From assembly GCA_963576565.1 (NCBI GenBank), contig OY755042.1, positions 106,197,314 to 106,261,313 of the forward strand: DNA of 64,000 nucleotides, written 5' to 3'. This document shows, one piece after another, positions 34,601 to 42,099 of this stretch; within the stretch, counting starts at the first letter, position 1; each line of letters begins with the position of its first letter. Source of the stretch: Aspidapion aeneum (lineage: Eukaryota; Arthropoda; Insecta; Coleoptera; Brentidae). The notes under the pieces were generated by a model. It saw only the letters and a program-made list of their open reading frames with translations. It was not told the DNA's origin and made no database searches. The translations under genes and the position numbers were made by a program.

Positions 34601-35268
34601 CATAAACCACATTTTCTCATTTCCTTTTGTAATATCTTGTACTTGGATATAAATAAATAAAAATAAATAAATATAGGTATAAATCATTTCCCATTGAGTT
34701 TTTTATAAAAAAAAAAAAAATTCATTTAATAATAAATTAATCATTATTTTTTATTTAAAAAAATTAAACTTACTTGGCTAGCCTTATCAACCTGCAAAAT
34801 ACCCATATGCCAATGCAAACTGTCACGAGGCCACTGACCCTTTAAATAAATTGCATCTAGTGAGGCTGTTCTCCGAATCACTTCAGCACTTATTGGCTTA
34901 CCTACCAAAAAAAATTTATTTTAGAATAGGTGTAGTTTACCACTTAAGGTATGATTTTTATCTCCTCTTATAGGTTTATCTGACAGCCAGACAATATAAA
35001 AGTACCAGATAATATCCCTGACCTGTTATAAGAGGCAGTTCTTACCTCTGTAAGCTGCAGATCCTGGACTTCTCTGCCCAGAAGTATTTTCTGGACTATA
35101 GCGAGCTCTCCAATGTGGAGGTGGAGAAGGTGTGGAACTAATATTCCTCAAATTACTACCTTGCTTCAGTACCCCACTAATCGGTATTGTAGCTTTCAAT
35201 GGGCCCTGTTTGGCTGATATTGGGGAAGTTTTTGGAAATCGAGTTGGGGTGGTGCTTGCACTTGACAT
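10585..35268 (-). CDS. FAM117/GLCCI1-family protein, seven coding exons
   Basis: Assembled on the - strand from exons 35268-35046, 34901-34774, 31436-31268, 29285-29138, 27478-27351, 17522-17334 and 10697-10585. Every junction is GT-AG and every phase fits. The total of 1098 nt encodes 365 residues plus a stop. Family marks are RRTASLDAIYLKGQWPRD (about residues 84-101), RSSVEGLNQEIERIV (198-212), EGHRAPL (232-238), SRSVNTQTP (about 247-255), AREPPDGCEKV (289-299) and GSAFHTL at the final exon. The N-terminus is Ser/Pro-rich and disordered-looking. Biochemical function is not established for the family; vertebrate members are GLCCI1, FAM117A and FAM117B. The vertebrate coiled segment between the second and fourth blocks was not found, so a further phase-neutral exon may be missed. 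Introns total over 23 kb, mostly mobile elements. A 5' UTR intron is likely. Confidence 0.88.
11188..11350. repeat. Long near-perfect hairpin
   Basis: Arms of about 65 bp (TAGTTTTAGTTACAAGATTT through TTTATGGA, and the mirror AAACATTTCGTTTTAAATC through AAACTA) flank a short centre. It lies in the long intron of the FAM117-like gene. Confidence 0.7.
11959..12006 (-). ncRNA. Hammerhead ribozyme (copy 1)
   Basis: Read on the - strand the 48 bases are: AGTGTT (stem I 5'), CTGAGGA (core), GTCC-CATAA-GGAC (stem II), GAAA (core), CGGTTAACTG (self-complementary stem III), TC (cleavage after GTC), AACACT (stem I 3'). Stem I is 6 bp and stem II is 4 bp, both fully paired. The palindromic stem III implies dimeric action, as described for Penelope-associated hammerheads. 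Confidence 0.85.
12479..12526 (-). ncRNA. Hammerhead ribozyme (copy 2)
   Basis: Identical motif 520 bp downstream of copy 1, with the same core, stems and GTC cleavage site. Confidence 0.85.
12999..13046 (-). ncRNA. Hammerhead ribozyme (copy 3)
   Basis: Identical motif in the third direct unit. Confidence 0.85.
13529..13576 (+). ncRNA. Hammerhead ribozyme (copy 4, inverted unit)
   Basis: Same 48-base motif on the + strand in the first inverted unit: core CTGAGGA at 13535-13541 and GAAA at 13555-13558. Confidence 0.85.
14049..14096 (+). ncRNA. Hammerhead ribozyme (copy 5, inverted unit)
   Basis: Same motif 520 bp further. The unit differs from copy 4 by a C-to-T change at 14041, outside the ribozyme. 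Confidence 0.85.
14540..14870. repeat. Repeat shared with the element at 814-1788
   Basis: The reverse complement of about 14540-14640 matches 1118-1215, sharing GACGCCGAAAATGTGTTATT, TGGGTGTATTTTGAC and TATCGTC. It is probably an internal fragment of the same transposon family. No coding frame. Confidence 0.55.
14985..15710. repeat. Diverged direct and inverted repeats of about 150 bp
   Basis: Words such as AAAAACTAACATTTTG, GTCTACGTCGAATCTGTCAA, AGACTGTCAAACC and CCCCAT(T/C)GAGTGATA recur in both orientations. This suggests a decayed palindromic element with tandem subunits. Confidence 0.45.
16300..17041 (+). other. Possible two-exon transcript
   Basis: ATCAG|GTAAGA (exon end 16536) and TTATTTTCAG|AA (exon start 16919) form a good intron. 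Joining them leaves a frame starting ATG at 16518 that reads MKHHKIRSYGSEFPLLSVEF and stops at 17039-17041, about 48 residues, Cys-containing, no known domain. The transcript start is a guess. It is antisense to the FAM117-like gene and could simply be non-coding or chance. Confidence 0.2.
16647..16813. mobile_element. Short inverted-repeat element
   Basis: CCGCGTATTCATTTGAG near 16655 is mirrored by TAAAGTGAATACGCGCC near 16797-16813. The body is A/T-rich with TAATAATAAAAATAAAT. It lies inside the intron of the possible transcript at 16300-17041. Confidence 0.4.
17334..17522 (-). CDS. FAM117-like exon 6
   Basis: Acceptor ATTTCTTAG, donor GTGAGT. Encodes STSPHINRFWAREPPDGCEK and VRLK, the conserved R-E-P-P-(D/E)-G-C-E-(R/K)-V block. 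It lies almost 10 kb from exon 5 across nested elements. Confidence 0.92.
   Translation of the reverse strand, partial: QTVLVQKTKSTNLVPRHISTDFGHGSLQTDAKKLGLKRWTRKRAFNWNTPHHPLAILNCDQV
17560..18345 (+). pseudogene. Non-LTR retrotransposon reverse transcriptase fragment
   Basis: Broken frames give recognisable reverse transcriptase blocks. These are PDDWKIGFISSIHKKGNKLD, NNYRGISVTST and EEEQQSGFRAGRS, then (after a stop) FVDTQKAHDT for FIDLKKAYD, KGLRQGCCIS, and finally LQFAHDQVIVTNDKEDMEYM, where A-D-D is degraded to A-H-D. Several stops and frameshifts show it is dead. It sits immediately downstream, on the opposite strand, of FAM117-like exon 6. Similar to the endonuclease/reverse-transcriptase LINEs common in insects. 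Confidence 0.85.
18350..18995. other. Spacer with transposon debris
   Basis: CACCCTGTAT words near 18494 and 18605 are typical of DNA-transposon ends. GTGTATTTTAAA is repeated at 18861 and 18907. No gene. Confidence 0.35.
18996..19152. mobile_element. Short GC-ended inverted-repeat element
   Basis: GCGGCGGCGTGT and ACACGCCGCCGC face each other about 150 bp apart in an otherwise AT-rich context. No clear target duplication. Confidence 0.35.
19170..20311. other. AT-rich intron sequence
   Basis: No gene or structured repeat recognised between 19170 and 20311. Confidence 0.4.
20324..20731. mobile_element. Hammerhead-like element with 12-bp target duplication
   Basis: The 408-bp insert is flanked by TAAAATATATTT at 20312-20323 and 20732-20743. 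Inside, a 48-bp end segment (20324-20371) recurs inverted at about 20588-20638. A 56-bp segment beginning TGATCCCCGTCTGGAACACG is directly repeated (20372-20427, 20532-20587). A 28-bp segment is inverted (20503-20530, 20704-20731). On the - strand near 20434-20475 a hammerhead-like core reads CTGAGAA, GGCC-CGAAA-GGTC, GAAA, CCGG, TC. The sixth core base is A where G is required and stem I does not pair, so activity is doubtful. Confidence 0.6.
21408..22917. mobile_element. TA-flanked palindromic element, copy 1
   Basis: The ends CAGCGTGTCCCATTTTCGAT and their reverse complement are bordered by TA (21406-21407, 22918-22919). The arms stay complementary for over 500 bp each (for example TTCCGAACCTGG-type words on both sides) and enclose a unique centre with a 65-codon frame. 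A second copy is at 50419-52080. TA duplication suggests the Tc1/mariner superfamily. No DDE transposase was seen. Confidence 0.8.
22103..22300 (+). CDS. Conserved 65-residue protein of the palindromic element
   Basis: The frame reads MAYNCFKLARNRPYPDFEKC and ends in CQQCLTHNGYQKD. It lies in the unique centre between the arms. The other copy of the element (51219-51416, - strand) keeps a same-length frame with only a few residue differences. Lys/Asn-rich, with a C-x2-C near the end; no family recognised. It could be an N-terminal remnant of a transposase or a true small protein. An AT-rich upstream region contains no obvious promoter. Confidence 0.4.
   Translation: MAYNCFKLARNRPYPDFEKCDMFDCFIQATKSQYLNGRNIFMQNALRKITQKCQQCLTHNGYQKD
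23792..24505 (+). mobile_element. Hairpin-bracketed element, copy A
   Basis: Starts with a hairpin (TAGCTCACAC...GTGTGAGCTA, 23792-23829) followed by GTGATCCTAATTTTTTCGAG, then a CTGT microsatellite (23930-23960). Three roughly 115-bp minisatellite units follow (GGTGGGGGTAGATTTCA), then a second hairpin of the same stem (24439-24481) and the tail CCATAAATTGGCAGAGTA. A related site at about 30736-30770 lacks the insert, which supports mobility. Confidence 0.7.
24762..25107. mobile_element. Inverted-repeat MITE
   Basis: GCTTTACAGGTAGCGAAGC at the left faces GCTTCGCTACCTATAAAGC at the right. Longer arms include ATTTTTTGGTTATAATTTTT and CCTCGGTTTCGCATTGGCGG and their mirrors. Confidence 0.6.
25660..25880. 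repeat. 8-bp-period array (AAACGGGY)n
   Basis: Units AAACGGGT, AAACGGGC, AAACGAGT and AAACGGAC alternate for over 200 bp, with GAAAACGG variants upstream. The long open frames here on both strands are a by-product of the period and are not coding. Confidence 0.8.
26545..26670. repeat. 63-bp tandem duplication
   Basis: TTATGTGTATTTTTTTAACC with its following 40 bases is repeated back to back with small differences. Confidence 0.7.
27351..27478 (-). CDS. FAM117-like exon 5
   Basis: Acceptor TTAATTTCAG, donor GTAAAT. Encodes PTPEGHRAPLAEILRYSRSR and SVNTQTP, matching D/E-G-H-R-A-P and S-x-D/N-T-Q-T-P of the family. Confidence 0.92.
27652..28380. mobile_element. TA-flanked palindromic element
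   Basis: CAGGGTGAGGAAAAAGTACC (27652 on) is mirrored at 28361-28380, with TATA on both sides. Arms of about 330 bp match throughout, including ACATTGACATTGACGTATCT and its mirror. The short frame at 28016-28219 falls inside an arm and is unlikely to be coding. Confidence 0.8.
28461..28503 (-). ncRNA. Hammerhead ribozyme motif, inverted copy
   Basis: Mirror of the motif at 28714-28757 with the same core, stem II and CATG. After the cleavage site it reads TCAAA instead of CTAAA, which weakens stem I. Confidence 0.5.
28714..28757 (+). ncRNA. Hammerhead ribozyme motif
   Basis: Read 5' to 3': TTTAG (stem I), CTGATGA (core), T, GGGTCT-CTTT-AGACTC (stem II, one G-T wobble), GAAA, CATG (palindromic stem III), TC, CTAAA (stem I). 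It is canonical apart from one unpaired T between core and stem II. The 4-base palindromic stem III implies dimer cleavage. Confidence 0.65.
28895..29062 (+). pseudogene. LINE reverse transcriptase C-terminal fragment
   Basis: The frame reads KRPQMRWADDVKKHAGARWM, then a stop, QWKILGEACV, a stop, RWIEEG. This is the typical end of insect endonuclease/reverse-transcriptase LINE proteins (G-R-P-x-x-R-W-x-D-D ... L-G-E-A-x-V-x-R-W). Only the 3' end remains. It lies between FAM117-like exons 4 and 5. Confidence 0.75.
29138..29285 (-). CDS. FAM117-like exon 4
   Basis: Acceptor TTCTTAG, donor GTAAAA. Encodes SSMRSSVEGLNQEIERIVLK, matching the family block N/S-S-V-E-G-L-N-Q-E-I-E. Confidence 0.92.
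29300..30081. other. Intron sequence without recognised features
   Basis: No gene or repeat structure recognised in this part of the FAM117-like intron. Confidence 0.4.
30082..31174. mobile_element. Element with about 28-bp terminal inverted repeats
   Basis: AAAAACGGAATTATTAATAA plus CCGGACATT at the left is mirrored at 31146-31174. The right third matches 26890-27178 (GGCATGGCAGTAAAA, AGAACCGCTCTTCTTTAGG). The middle contains a CpG-richer block (about 30230-30560) with a good - strand donor, ATTTCAG|GTAAGT, near 30375. Confidence 0.6.
31268..31436 (-). CDS. FAM117-like exon 3
   Basis: Acceptor TTATTTATAG, donor GTAAGA. Encodes TEEGHWSDARLVRCSSETEE and an Arg/Ser-rich stretch. It continues the DKASQ|TE junction seen in the family (DKATQTE). 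The sequence upstream of the acceptor is the start of a repeat. Confidence 0.8.
32212..32837 (-). mobile_element. Hairpin-bracketed element, copy B
   Basis: Reverse orientation of copy A. It has both terminal hairpins (AGCTCACAC stem), two minisatellite units and the CAGA/CTGT microsatellite at about 32642-32700. Confidence 0.75.
33119..33830 (+). mobile_element. Hairpin-bracketed element, copy C
   Basis: Same family, + orientation. It has three minisatellite units (about 33420, 33538 and 33653), a CTGT run at 33254-33290 and the tail CCATAGATTGGCAGAGTA. It lies about 280 bp from copy B in inverted orientation. Confidence 0.75.
34440..34680 (+). mobile_element. Possible LINE 3' tail
   Basis: The sequence ends in a (ATAAATAA)n tail at about 34650-34675, the usual end of insect LINE copies. 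No coding part remains. Confidence 0.35.
34774..34901 (-). CDS. FAM117-like exon 2
   Basis: Acceptor TTGGTAG, donor GTAAGT. Encodes the family's most conserved block, IRRTASLDAIYLKGQWPRD, followed by DKASQ, and ends on a codon boundary. Confidence 0.92.
35046..35268 (-). CDS. FAM117-like exon 1 (coding)
   Basis: Starts MSSASTTPTRFPKTSPIS and encodes 74 residues rich in Ser and Pro. It ends in phase 1 at the GTAAG donor (reverse complement of 35041-35045). Just upstream, TTTTTTAG|TCTAC is a plausible acceptor (exon start 35288) for a 5' UTR intron. Confidence 0.85.
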
Positions 35269-35339
35269 GGTCAGTTTTATTTAGTAGACTAAAAAACAAT
35301 GCATTATAGATTTAAAGCTTGGGAGACAATTTGAATAAA

Positions 35340-36815
35340 AATATTTATTTATTTATTACTACACTGCTTAACAGGTATAACCCAATTACAAAGCAGGAAA
35401 AAACTAAAACTTCTAAAACTAAAAAAAAATAATTAATTAACAAAAGCTTAAAAAAAAAAAAAAAAAAAAAAACTACAAAAATCACAAACAAATCAAATTC
35501 ACAGGCAGACAGACAGACACACAACAAACACAAAAAATTAAAATAGGACAGTATAATTTATTGGGAGTGAAGGAACATACTTAATTAGAAGGATATTATG
35601 TACCATTAGTGGATGTAGTACTAAAGAATCTTTGAATTGCAGAAATAGAGGTATCAAAGATGTCAAAATCTTTGTTGCAGCTATTATAAGTTCTACATAT
35701 AACATGGAGAGGAGAGAAGTGCAGTTTATTTGTTCGCATCCTTGGCAAAAAAAAGGTTAAATTTTGCCACGAAGATAAGCGGGGGACAAGAAAATTAATT
35801 TTGTTTAATAAGTCAGGGCAGTCAATCTTGTTATGAAGCAATTTACAAAGAAACACTTGAGAGTAATAGCACCTCCTATCTGACAGGGACTGCATGTTGA
35901 ACATCTCCAGTAGCCTTTCTTCAGGGTAACCCTGAGGAGGATAAGTACTATGGGTTTTAAAATATAATAATTTTAAAAATCTTCTCTGGATTCTTTCAAG
36001 ATCTTCAATATGTGTGTTGTACTCCGGTGACCAAACCAAAGAGGCATATTCCAATTTTGACCTAACAAACGAAAAGAATAAAGTTTTAAGAGTTGTAATG
36101 TTTTGAAACTCACGACTTAGTCTTGTAATAAATCCAACAGTCTTGGATGTTTCAGAGATAATGGTGTCATAATGCTTTGTAAATGATAATTTGCTATCAA
36201 AAGTTACTCCTAGGTCATGAAAAGAGTCAGTTCTAGATAAGATTTTTTGATTTAGTGAGTAGTTAAATAAAATTGGATATGTTTTTAAAGAGAAGGATAG
36301 TACCTGACATTTGTCAATGTTCATCGAAAGTTTATTGGAGGTGCACCAAGCAATCACAGTGTCCAAGTCCTTTTGGAGCCTTAGACAGTCTTCAACAGAG
36401 TTTATGCGGAAAAGTAACTTGAGATCATCCGCATAAAGTAAAACCATTGACTCCAGTTTAAGACACACATCATTAATGAAAATAACAAATAGTAAGGGGC
36501 CAAGAACGGAGCCTTGGGGAACTCCAGAGGACTAGTTGTAATCAAGGGAGTTAATTCCATTTACTGAAACAAATTGTTTTCGATCAGAGAGCCATGATTT
36601 TAAAAGGTTTAGAAGTTTGTCTGAAAAACCAAATAATGCAAGTTTATTTAATAAAATTTGATGATCCAGTTTGTCAAAGGCTTTAGACAGATCGGTATAT
36701 ATTATGTCCAATTGAGAAGAGTTGTCTAAAGTCTCTGCAATAGTTTGAGTAGTAATGACGAGGTTAGTTGTAGTAGAGCACCCTTTTAAGAAACCATGCT
36801 GGTAAGGTAAGTAAT
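35340..36815 (-). pseudogene. 5'-truncated LINE with reverse transcriptase (Jockey/CR1-like)
   Basis: Reading from 36815 down: QHGFLKGCSTTTNLV, DIIYTDLSKAFDKLDHQILL, a stop before SSGVPQGSVLGPLLFVIFIN, then a 290-codon open stretch (36468-35596) beginning with VLLYADDLKLLF, the catalytic Y-A-D-D box. It ends in a C-terminal region with RIQRRFL and LSDRR. The 3' end carries a poly(T)/A tract and AATAAATAAATAAAT at about 35342-35360. One in-frame stop and the 5' truncation make it inactive. It sits in the probable 5' UTR intron of the FAM117-like gene, same strand. Confidence 0.85.
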
Positions 36816-37039
36816 TACTAGTGCAGCTTTATACAATGTAATGCAAATTTAATGGTAACTGTCTTCTTTCTGCATAGTGTGCTAAAGTTGTTTATTATAT
36901 TGTTGCATAAGTAAACCTGATTGTAGTTTCTACTAACAAATAATTTTTTTTTATTATTTGTAAAAAGCAACTAGGACCTAAAGCTGTTAGATGGATCATT
37001 ATTCTTTTTAAGCAATTTAGGAAATAAAGGTTTACTTAC

Positions 37040-37150
37040 CCCACAGAACTAGCACACAAGATCGAATCTAAATAAAAACAAAGAAAATAATGTGTGTTCA
37101 CATTTTCTATATTTTCACTACTTTGTGGCACTTTTCCGACCTTCGTAGTT
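37040..37150 (-). promoter_or_regulatory. Possible 5' UTR exon of the FAM117-like gene
   Basis: On the - strand CTGTGGG|GTAAGTAAAC (exon end 37040) is a strong donor. It would pair with the acceptor TTTTTTAG before 35288, twenty bases upstream of the start codon. The upstream exon and promoter limits are not visible. Confidence 0.35.
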
Positions 37151-37319
37151 TTACCACGCGCATCCAGTCTTTTTGTTCGTGAATTCGGCAGGTTTGCGCA
37201 GGCCTCTAGTTTCCATTCTCCATTGATAAACCCAGTCAGTAATGGACAAACGGGAAAACTACCTGGATGCTTTTCCTTTTTTCATAACCACCACAAGAAA
37301 AATTGACAAACAGCTGTTC

Positions 37320-38052
37320 TACGCTGTAATTTTAATGTTATATTCCAACACGGCCTCTTATAGTTTTAGTGAAAGCGTTCTTTCTTGAGGCTGTTTAAAA
37401 ATTTAGTAGAAATGTAGACTGGGGCTGCAACTATTTTTAAAAAATTAATTATGAAAGGCAGACAGGAGCATAGCTTAATTCAGACCGAACCGAAGCTTTT
37501 TTTCTGTGGACAAGGGCCTTTGCTCCACGGTCTCTATTATAGGGACCGTACCTTTGTTCTACCATACTTTTTTTGTTTTTTAAAGATCCAACTAATGACG
37601 GCCATATTCTTTGGACTTAATAGCAAAACAGTCTTCCTTCCAGAGATTTAATTTATAAATAATCTGGCATCTATGTTTACATTCAGACATTATATTTGTC
37701 ATTGTCTATTACATTGCTGAATTTTTTTACGTTCCTATTTATCGATACCCTAATTCTGATACATTGTAACCCTAATTAACAACATTTTACAGGGATAAGA
37801 CAAGTTAGAAGCAAATTACACAGCGTAAGCGTAACGACTTGTAAGAAATCGCGGGAATGACCGTTTTATATATTTTTTTGTTGATTGAGAAGATTTTTGA
37901 CGCAAAAATGTGAATTTTCATTTTTTTGGGGTTACGACGTATCAGTATTAGGGTATCGAAATTTAAAAAATCTAGATTAATTTCGATCATTTTTTATGAT
38001 ACCCATAACACGGCGCAATTTCGCGTAAAAAAAACCTTAGAAATCCGTCTCT
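37320..38052. other. Intergenic sequence without recognised features
   Basis: No gene was recognised between the FAM117-like 5' end and the palindrome at 38053. Confidence 0.4.
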
Positions 38053-38650
38053 GGGGCCTACAGACACGCGAGCATTTCTTGAGATTAGTACGCGAACTAA
38101 TCTCTGCATACATGTACGTTTAGGGGCCTACAGACACGCGAACATTTCCAGAGATTAGTACGCGCGTACAAGTTTGCGCATACTAATCTCTTCGTGTGTA
38201 GACAATATCCGCCTAAAATATCTCTCGAAGATTAGTACGCGCGCACAATGTACGCGAGCAAATCTCTCGGTGTCTAGGCAAAACGCATTGATAATATCGT
38301 GTTTATGTTTAGAACGTTTAATTTTGTCTTCGTGTGTGTAGGCAATTCCACCAAACGTACATGTATGCAGAGATTAGTTCGCGTACTAATCTCAAGAAAT
38401 GCTCGCGTGTCTGTAGGCCCCTTTTGGTGGAATTGCCTACACACACGAAGACAAAATTAAATGTTCTAAACAAAAACACGATAATCAATGCGTTTTGCCT
38501 AGACACCGAGAGATTTGCTCGCGTACATTGTGCGCGCGTACTAATCTTCGAGAGATATTTTAGGCGGATATTGTCTACACACGAAGAGATTAGTATGCGC
38601 AAACTTGTACGCGCACAATCTCTGGAAATGTTCGCGTGTCTGTAGGCCCC
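38053..38650. mobile_element. Palindromic element built of small hairpins
   Basis: The end GGGGCCTACAGACACGCGAA (38124 on) is mirrored at 38624-38650, and arms of about 220 bp match closely. TTTA borders both sides (38120-38123, 38651-38654). A 68-bp end module at 38053-38122 recurs inverted in the central loop (about 38350-38421). The arms contain repeated sub-hairpins of the form GAGATTAGTACGCG...CTAATCTC. No coding capacity. Confidence 0.75.
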
Positions 38651-38659
38651 TTTACTCGC

Positions 38660-39846
38660 GGAACTTAAAACGTAAAATACCTATGTTGAGCAAAAAAAAT
38701 GCATAGAAAACAGCTCATTTTTAGCAAAAATATGGTCCCTTAAAAAAATTGCCTAGCGACCTCAAGGAAAAGCAAATTTTTTCACAAATACAGCATTATT
38801 ACTTACCTGAAAGCCACTTTTCTCACTTACCACCTTTGTTAAAAGCCATTCCGCAAAGACACATAACAAAAATTACAGAAACCTGTAATTCTTTTGAACA
38901 CCCTTATTTATGTCCCGTGACCTATAGGAAAACATATCTATCTTTTCCGCATGCCCGTACCTTACCGCTTTTTTCTTTTTGGAATAACGTGCGACAAGTG
39001 AGATAGCATCAGTCACTTAAATAAGTGAATGCAAGAAAGAAAATTTTGTTTGAATACATAACCTCACATTTTATCTAAAAAAATTGGTGTCGGTGGTTTA
39101 AAAATGCTATTTAATATAAGCAATTATATGAAAAATGTTAATTGTTAAACGTAAAGTTGAACTTTAAAAATGGCCACAGCCATGAGAAGACAGCAAGAGC
39201 ATTTTAAATCTATTACAATGCCTTTTATTTTTATTTTTAAAAAAACAAACAAAACATGAAAAATCAAGTTGCCAGCCAAACCAGAGTGCAATGTTAATAC
39301 AAGCGAGTAATAAAATGGTAAATTCTATATTAGCTGTAAAGGTCAAATTAAAGCTCGGTTTATAGGCACTTATTATTGAAAATTACCTATTTTATTGCTC
39401 AACACTAATATATCAGCATCTTTAATATTCCTATATTAAATGATTTATAATATTTTTTTACTTATTTCTTTATTTAAAAAAATCTACTTAAGGTTACAAT
39501 TTTACTAATTACCTATTTAGCCTAATCCACAAGAAAAATAATTCTGGTGGCATAGACACACAATAAATATATAAATTAGTGAGAGTCTGTATGAGACATA
39601 GCAAGAGCACTCCAACAATGTACCACTTTAGGAATGTTAAATGATGCTGGTAGGATATTAGTGAGCAATAGACTTAGAGTTTTTAATAACAGATTTGTAA
39701 AAATAGACATAAAATTAATAAAAGCTGTTACTTGTGATAATTTTTGCATCATTGCCTTTGGGAAACATCAAATCTTCAACAGTTTTTAATATATTTGCAA
39801 AAAATGCTTTACTGACGAATTTATAGTTGATTATGGTTTATATATA
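38660..39846. other. AT-rich intergenic sequence
   Basis: No recognised gene or repeat between 38660 and 39846. Confidence 0.4.
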
Positions 39847-40199
39847 CAGGGTGTTTCAAGTTAAGTGTACACCATTGCTAACTTTTTTATTATTAAAGAT
39901 ATAAAGAAGTTTAAATTGGCAAACTAACAGAATTTTTGATGCTCTTTAAGATACTTAAATAAAAAAAAATAGAGCATTGCATTTTGGAGATTTTTTTTAA
40001 ATATTTTTCAAAAAACATGAAAAAAAATTAATTGAACATCTGATATTTTATCATTTTTTCTCATAGGTCTTTTAATTATATACAAAAATTGTCTGTTAAT
40101 TTTTTTCCTAAAGTTAAAAATAATGATATTTTAAATACAAATTCTATCCTTAATCATAACAAAGTTAGCAATGGTGGACATTTAGCTTGGAAAACCCTG
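39847..40199. mobile_element. TA-flanked MITE
   Basis: CAGGGTGTTTCAAGTTAAGT (39847 on), followed by GTACACCATTGCTAAC, is mirrored near 40163-40199 (GTTAGCAATGGTGGAC ... AAAACCCTG). TA borders both ends. Arms of about 37 bp. Confidence 0.75.
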
Positions 40200-40254
40200 T
40201 ATATATTCCTATATATTCTTATGTTTATGTTTATGAACCGAACCAAATTATGTT

Positions 40255-40375
40255 CCGTTCGGTTCGGATTCACACCGTCTAGAATCCCGGGAAAGAGGTC
40301 GGGAAAGTTTTTTTTTAAATATATATGCTGGTTCGGTTCGGATTTACACCGTCTAGGATCCCGGGAAAAAAGTCA
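40255..40375. repeat. Direct repeat of about 78 bp
   Basis: GTTCGGTTCGGATT(C/T)ACACC with GTCTAG(A/G)ATCCCGGGAAA occurs twice (near 40257 and 40332). Confidence 0.7.
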
Positions 40376-40449
40376 GGGATGTCTTTTTTTTGAAAAAATT
40401 ATGTTAGAAACCCCTTAGTCAAACTATATGCCAAAACCGAATCAAACCA

Positions 40450-40620
40450 AACCGAAATATCGCTATTTTAACAGTCGGTGTTTTGTTACATCGCTATTTT
40501 GTTACAATCGTTATTTTGTTACATCGCTATTTTAAAAGTCGCTCTTTCATTACATCGCTATTTTGATTTTCGCTATTTCGATATTGCTATTTTGTACATC
40601 GCTATTTCGTTCCGGAGCCG
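40450..40620. repeat. 16-bp-period array (ATCGCTATTTTGTTAC)n
   Basis: Eight or more degenerate copies of TCGCTATTTTGTTACA run in the same direction. Confidence 0.7.
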
Positions 40621-40821
40621 TTATAATATAAGAAAATGTAAATGGCCATTTCAAGTCGTTTTTTGTTTTTATTTTTTAATAAAAAATTGTATAAATTGGC
40701 GGGGTAAGATGACGGCCGAACAGAGTCGATAAACAATTTTTTAGTTAGTTCTTTATTAAACTATTTTTTCTTTGTCAGAGAGTGCGTTTTGGTTTTGTTA
40801 ATTATTATATGTTTAGTAGGC

Positions 40822-41015
40822 GGAACAAAAAGACAAAAGATCGAAAAACAAAAGATCGAAAAGGCAAAAGATCGAAACTACAAAAGATCGAAAAACAAAA
40901 GATCGATACAACAAAAGATCGAAAATACAGAATATCAAAAGTACAAAAGATCGAAAGACTAAAAGGCAAAAGATCAAAAAACAAAATATTAACAGACAAA
41001 AGATCGAAAAAAAAT
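40822..41015. repeat. Short-period array (AAAAGATCGAAAAACA)n
   Basis: Degenerate copies of ACAAAAGATCGAAA, similar in style to the GGTCGAAAGTACAAAA arms of 61456-62134. Open frames here are Lys/Arg-rich by-products. Confidence 0.75.
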
Positions 41016-41490
41016 CGCAAGTAAATAAACAGTTTAATTTAGGTAAGGTAAAATTTTTGAAAAGCAGATTTCGTGGCCAACTTTTTTTGTGAGTGTCCCA
41101 GAATATCTAGTATGCTACAAATTAAAACTGTAGGGGAGATCGTCCTAAAATGACATATGTACCCAAATTATTTTAACCAAAAAGTCTGGCAAAAAAATTT
41201 AATAAATACACAAAATTCTATTGTAATGGAATGTTTAATATGAGATGGCAGATTTAACTTTGCCAAAAAAATACCTATGTAGAAAAATATCCTGTTTAAC
41301 AAAAAAAAGTCACGGTTCAAGTTTTCAACACTTATATTCATGGATGGCCAAAAGTTTGATTATTTGTAAACTGCTTTTTAAAAAATCTGCGCTTTCTATA
41401 TTCAATAGCATGTAGCGATTAAAAAGTAGTTTACAAAAAAGCTATACCGATCGCTATCTCTTCGGTCGCCAAAAAGCCGGCCGGACATTT

Positions 41491-42092
41491 TAGCTCACAC
41501 ATATAATATAGTATAGTAGTGTGAGCTATGGTGATCCTAATTTTTTCGAGAAAGAAAAGTTGTTCCGATTTCAAAAATTTTTATATATCTTTGCGTTTCA
41601 TATGATTTTGAAACTTTTTTATTGCGCCGTCTGTCTGTCTGTCTGTATGTCTGTCTGTAACGACCAACGCGCATAACTCAAAAACCGCTTGGCCGATTTT
41701 AATGAAATTTGGTACCTAGGCTGGGTTTTGAGCCGAGATGGTCCCATTTAAAAATAAACAAAATCCACCGAACACAAACCAAATAAAGGGGTGGGGGTAG
41801 ATTTGAAAAATTAGAGTTTATGAGAAAATATGGCATGTGTGATATCAAACGAAAGGTAATTGAGTCCGGAGTTTAACAAAATACATTTTAGTTTTTGTTT
41901 TTTTTAAGGGTGGGGGTAGATTTCAAAAATTTGAGTTTAAGCCAAAACATGGCTTGTGCGGTATCAAACAAAAGGTAATTTAGTCTGGAGTTGAATAAAA
42001 TATATTTTAGTTTTTAGTTATATTAGCTCACACGTACACTATAACTATAGTACCTAGTGTGAGCTTAGGGGCCCATATATTGGCAGAGTATT
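41491..42092 (+). mobile_element. Hairpin-bracketed element, copy D
   Basis: Terminal hairpins at 41491-41530 and about 42024-42066, a CTGT run at 41628-41660, two minisatellite units (about 41791 and 41921), and the tail CCATATATTGGCAGAGTA. Confidence 0.75.
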
Positions 42093-42099
42093 TATTTTG

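Noticed and set aside
35345..35533. 62-codon - strand frame
   Set aside because: It lies in the 3' non-coding tail of the LINE and is poly-Phe.
38318..38645. Opposed 94- and 103-codon frames
   Set aside because: Both are translations of the hairpin-rich palindrome and mirror each other.
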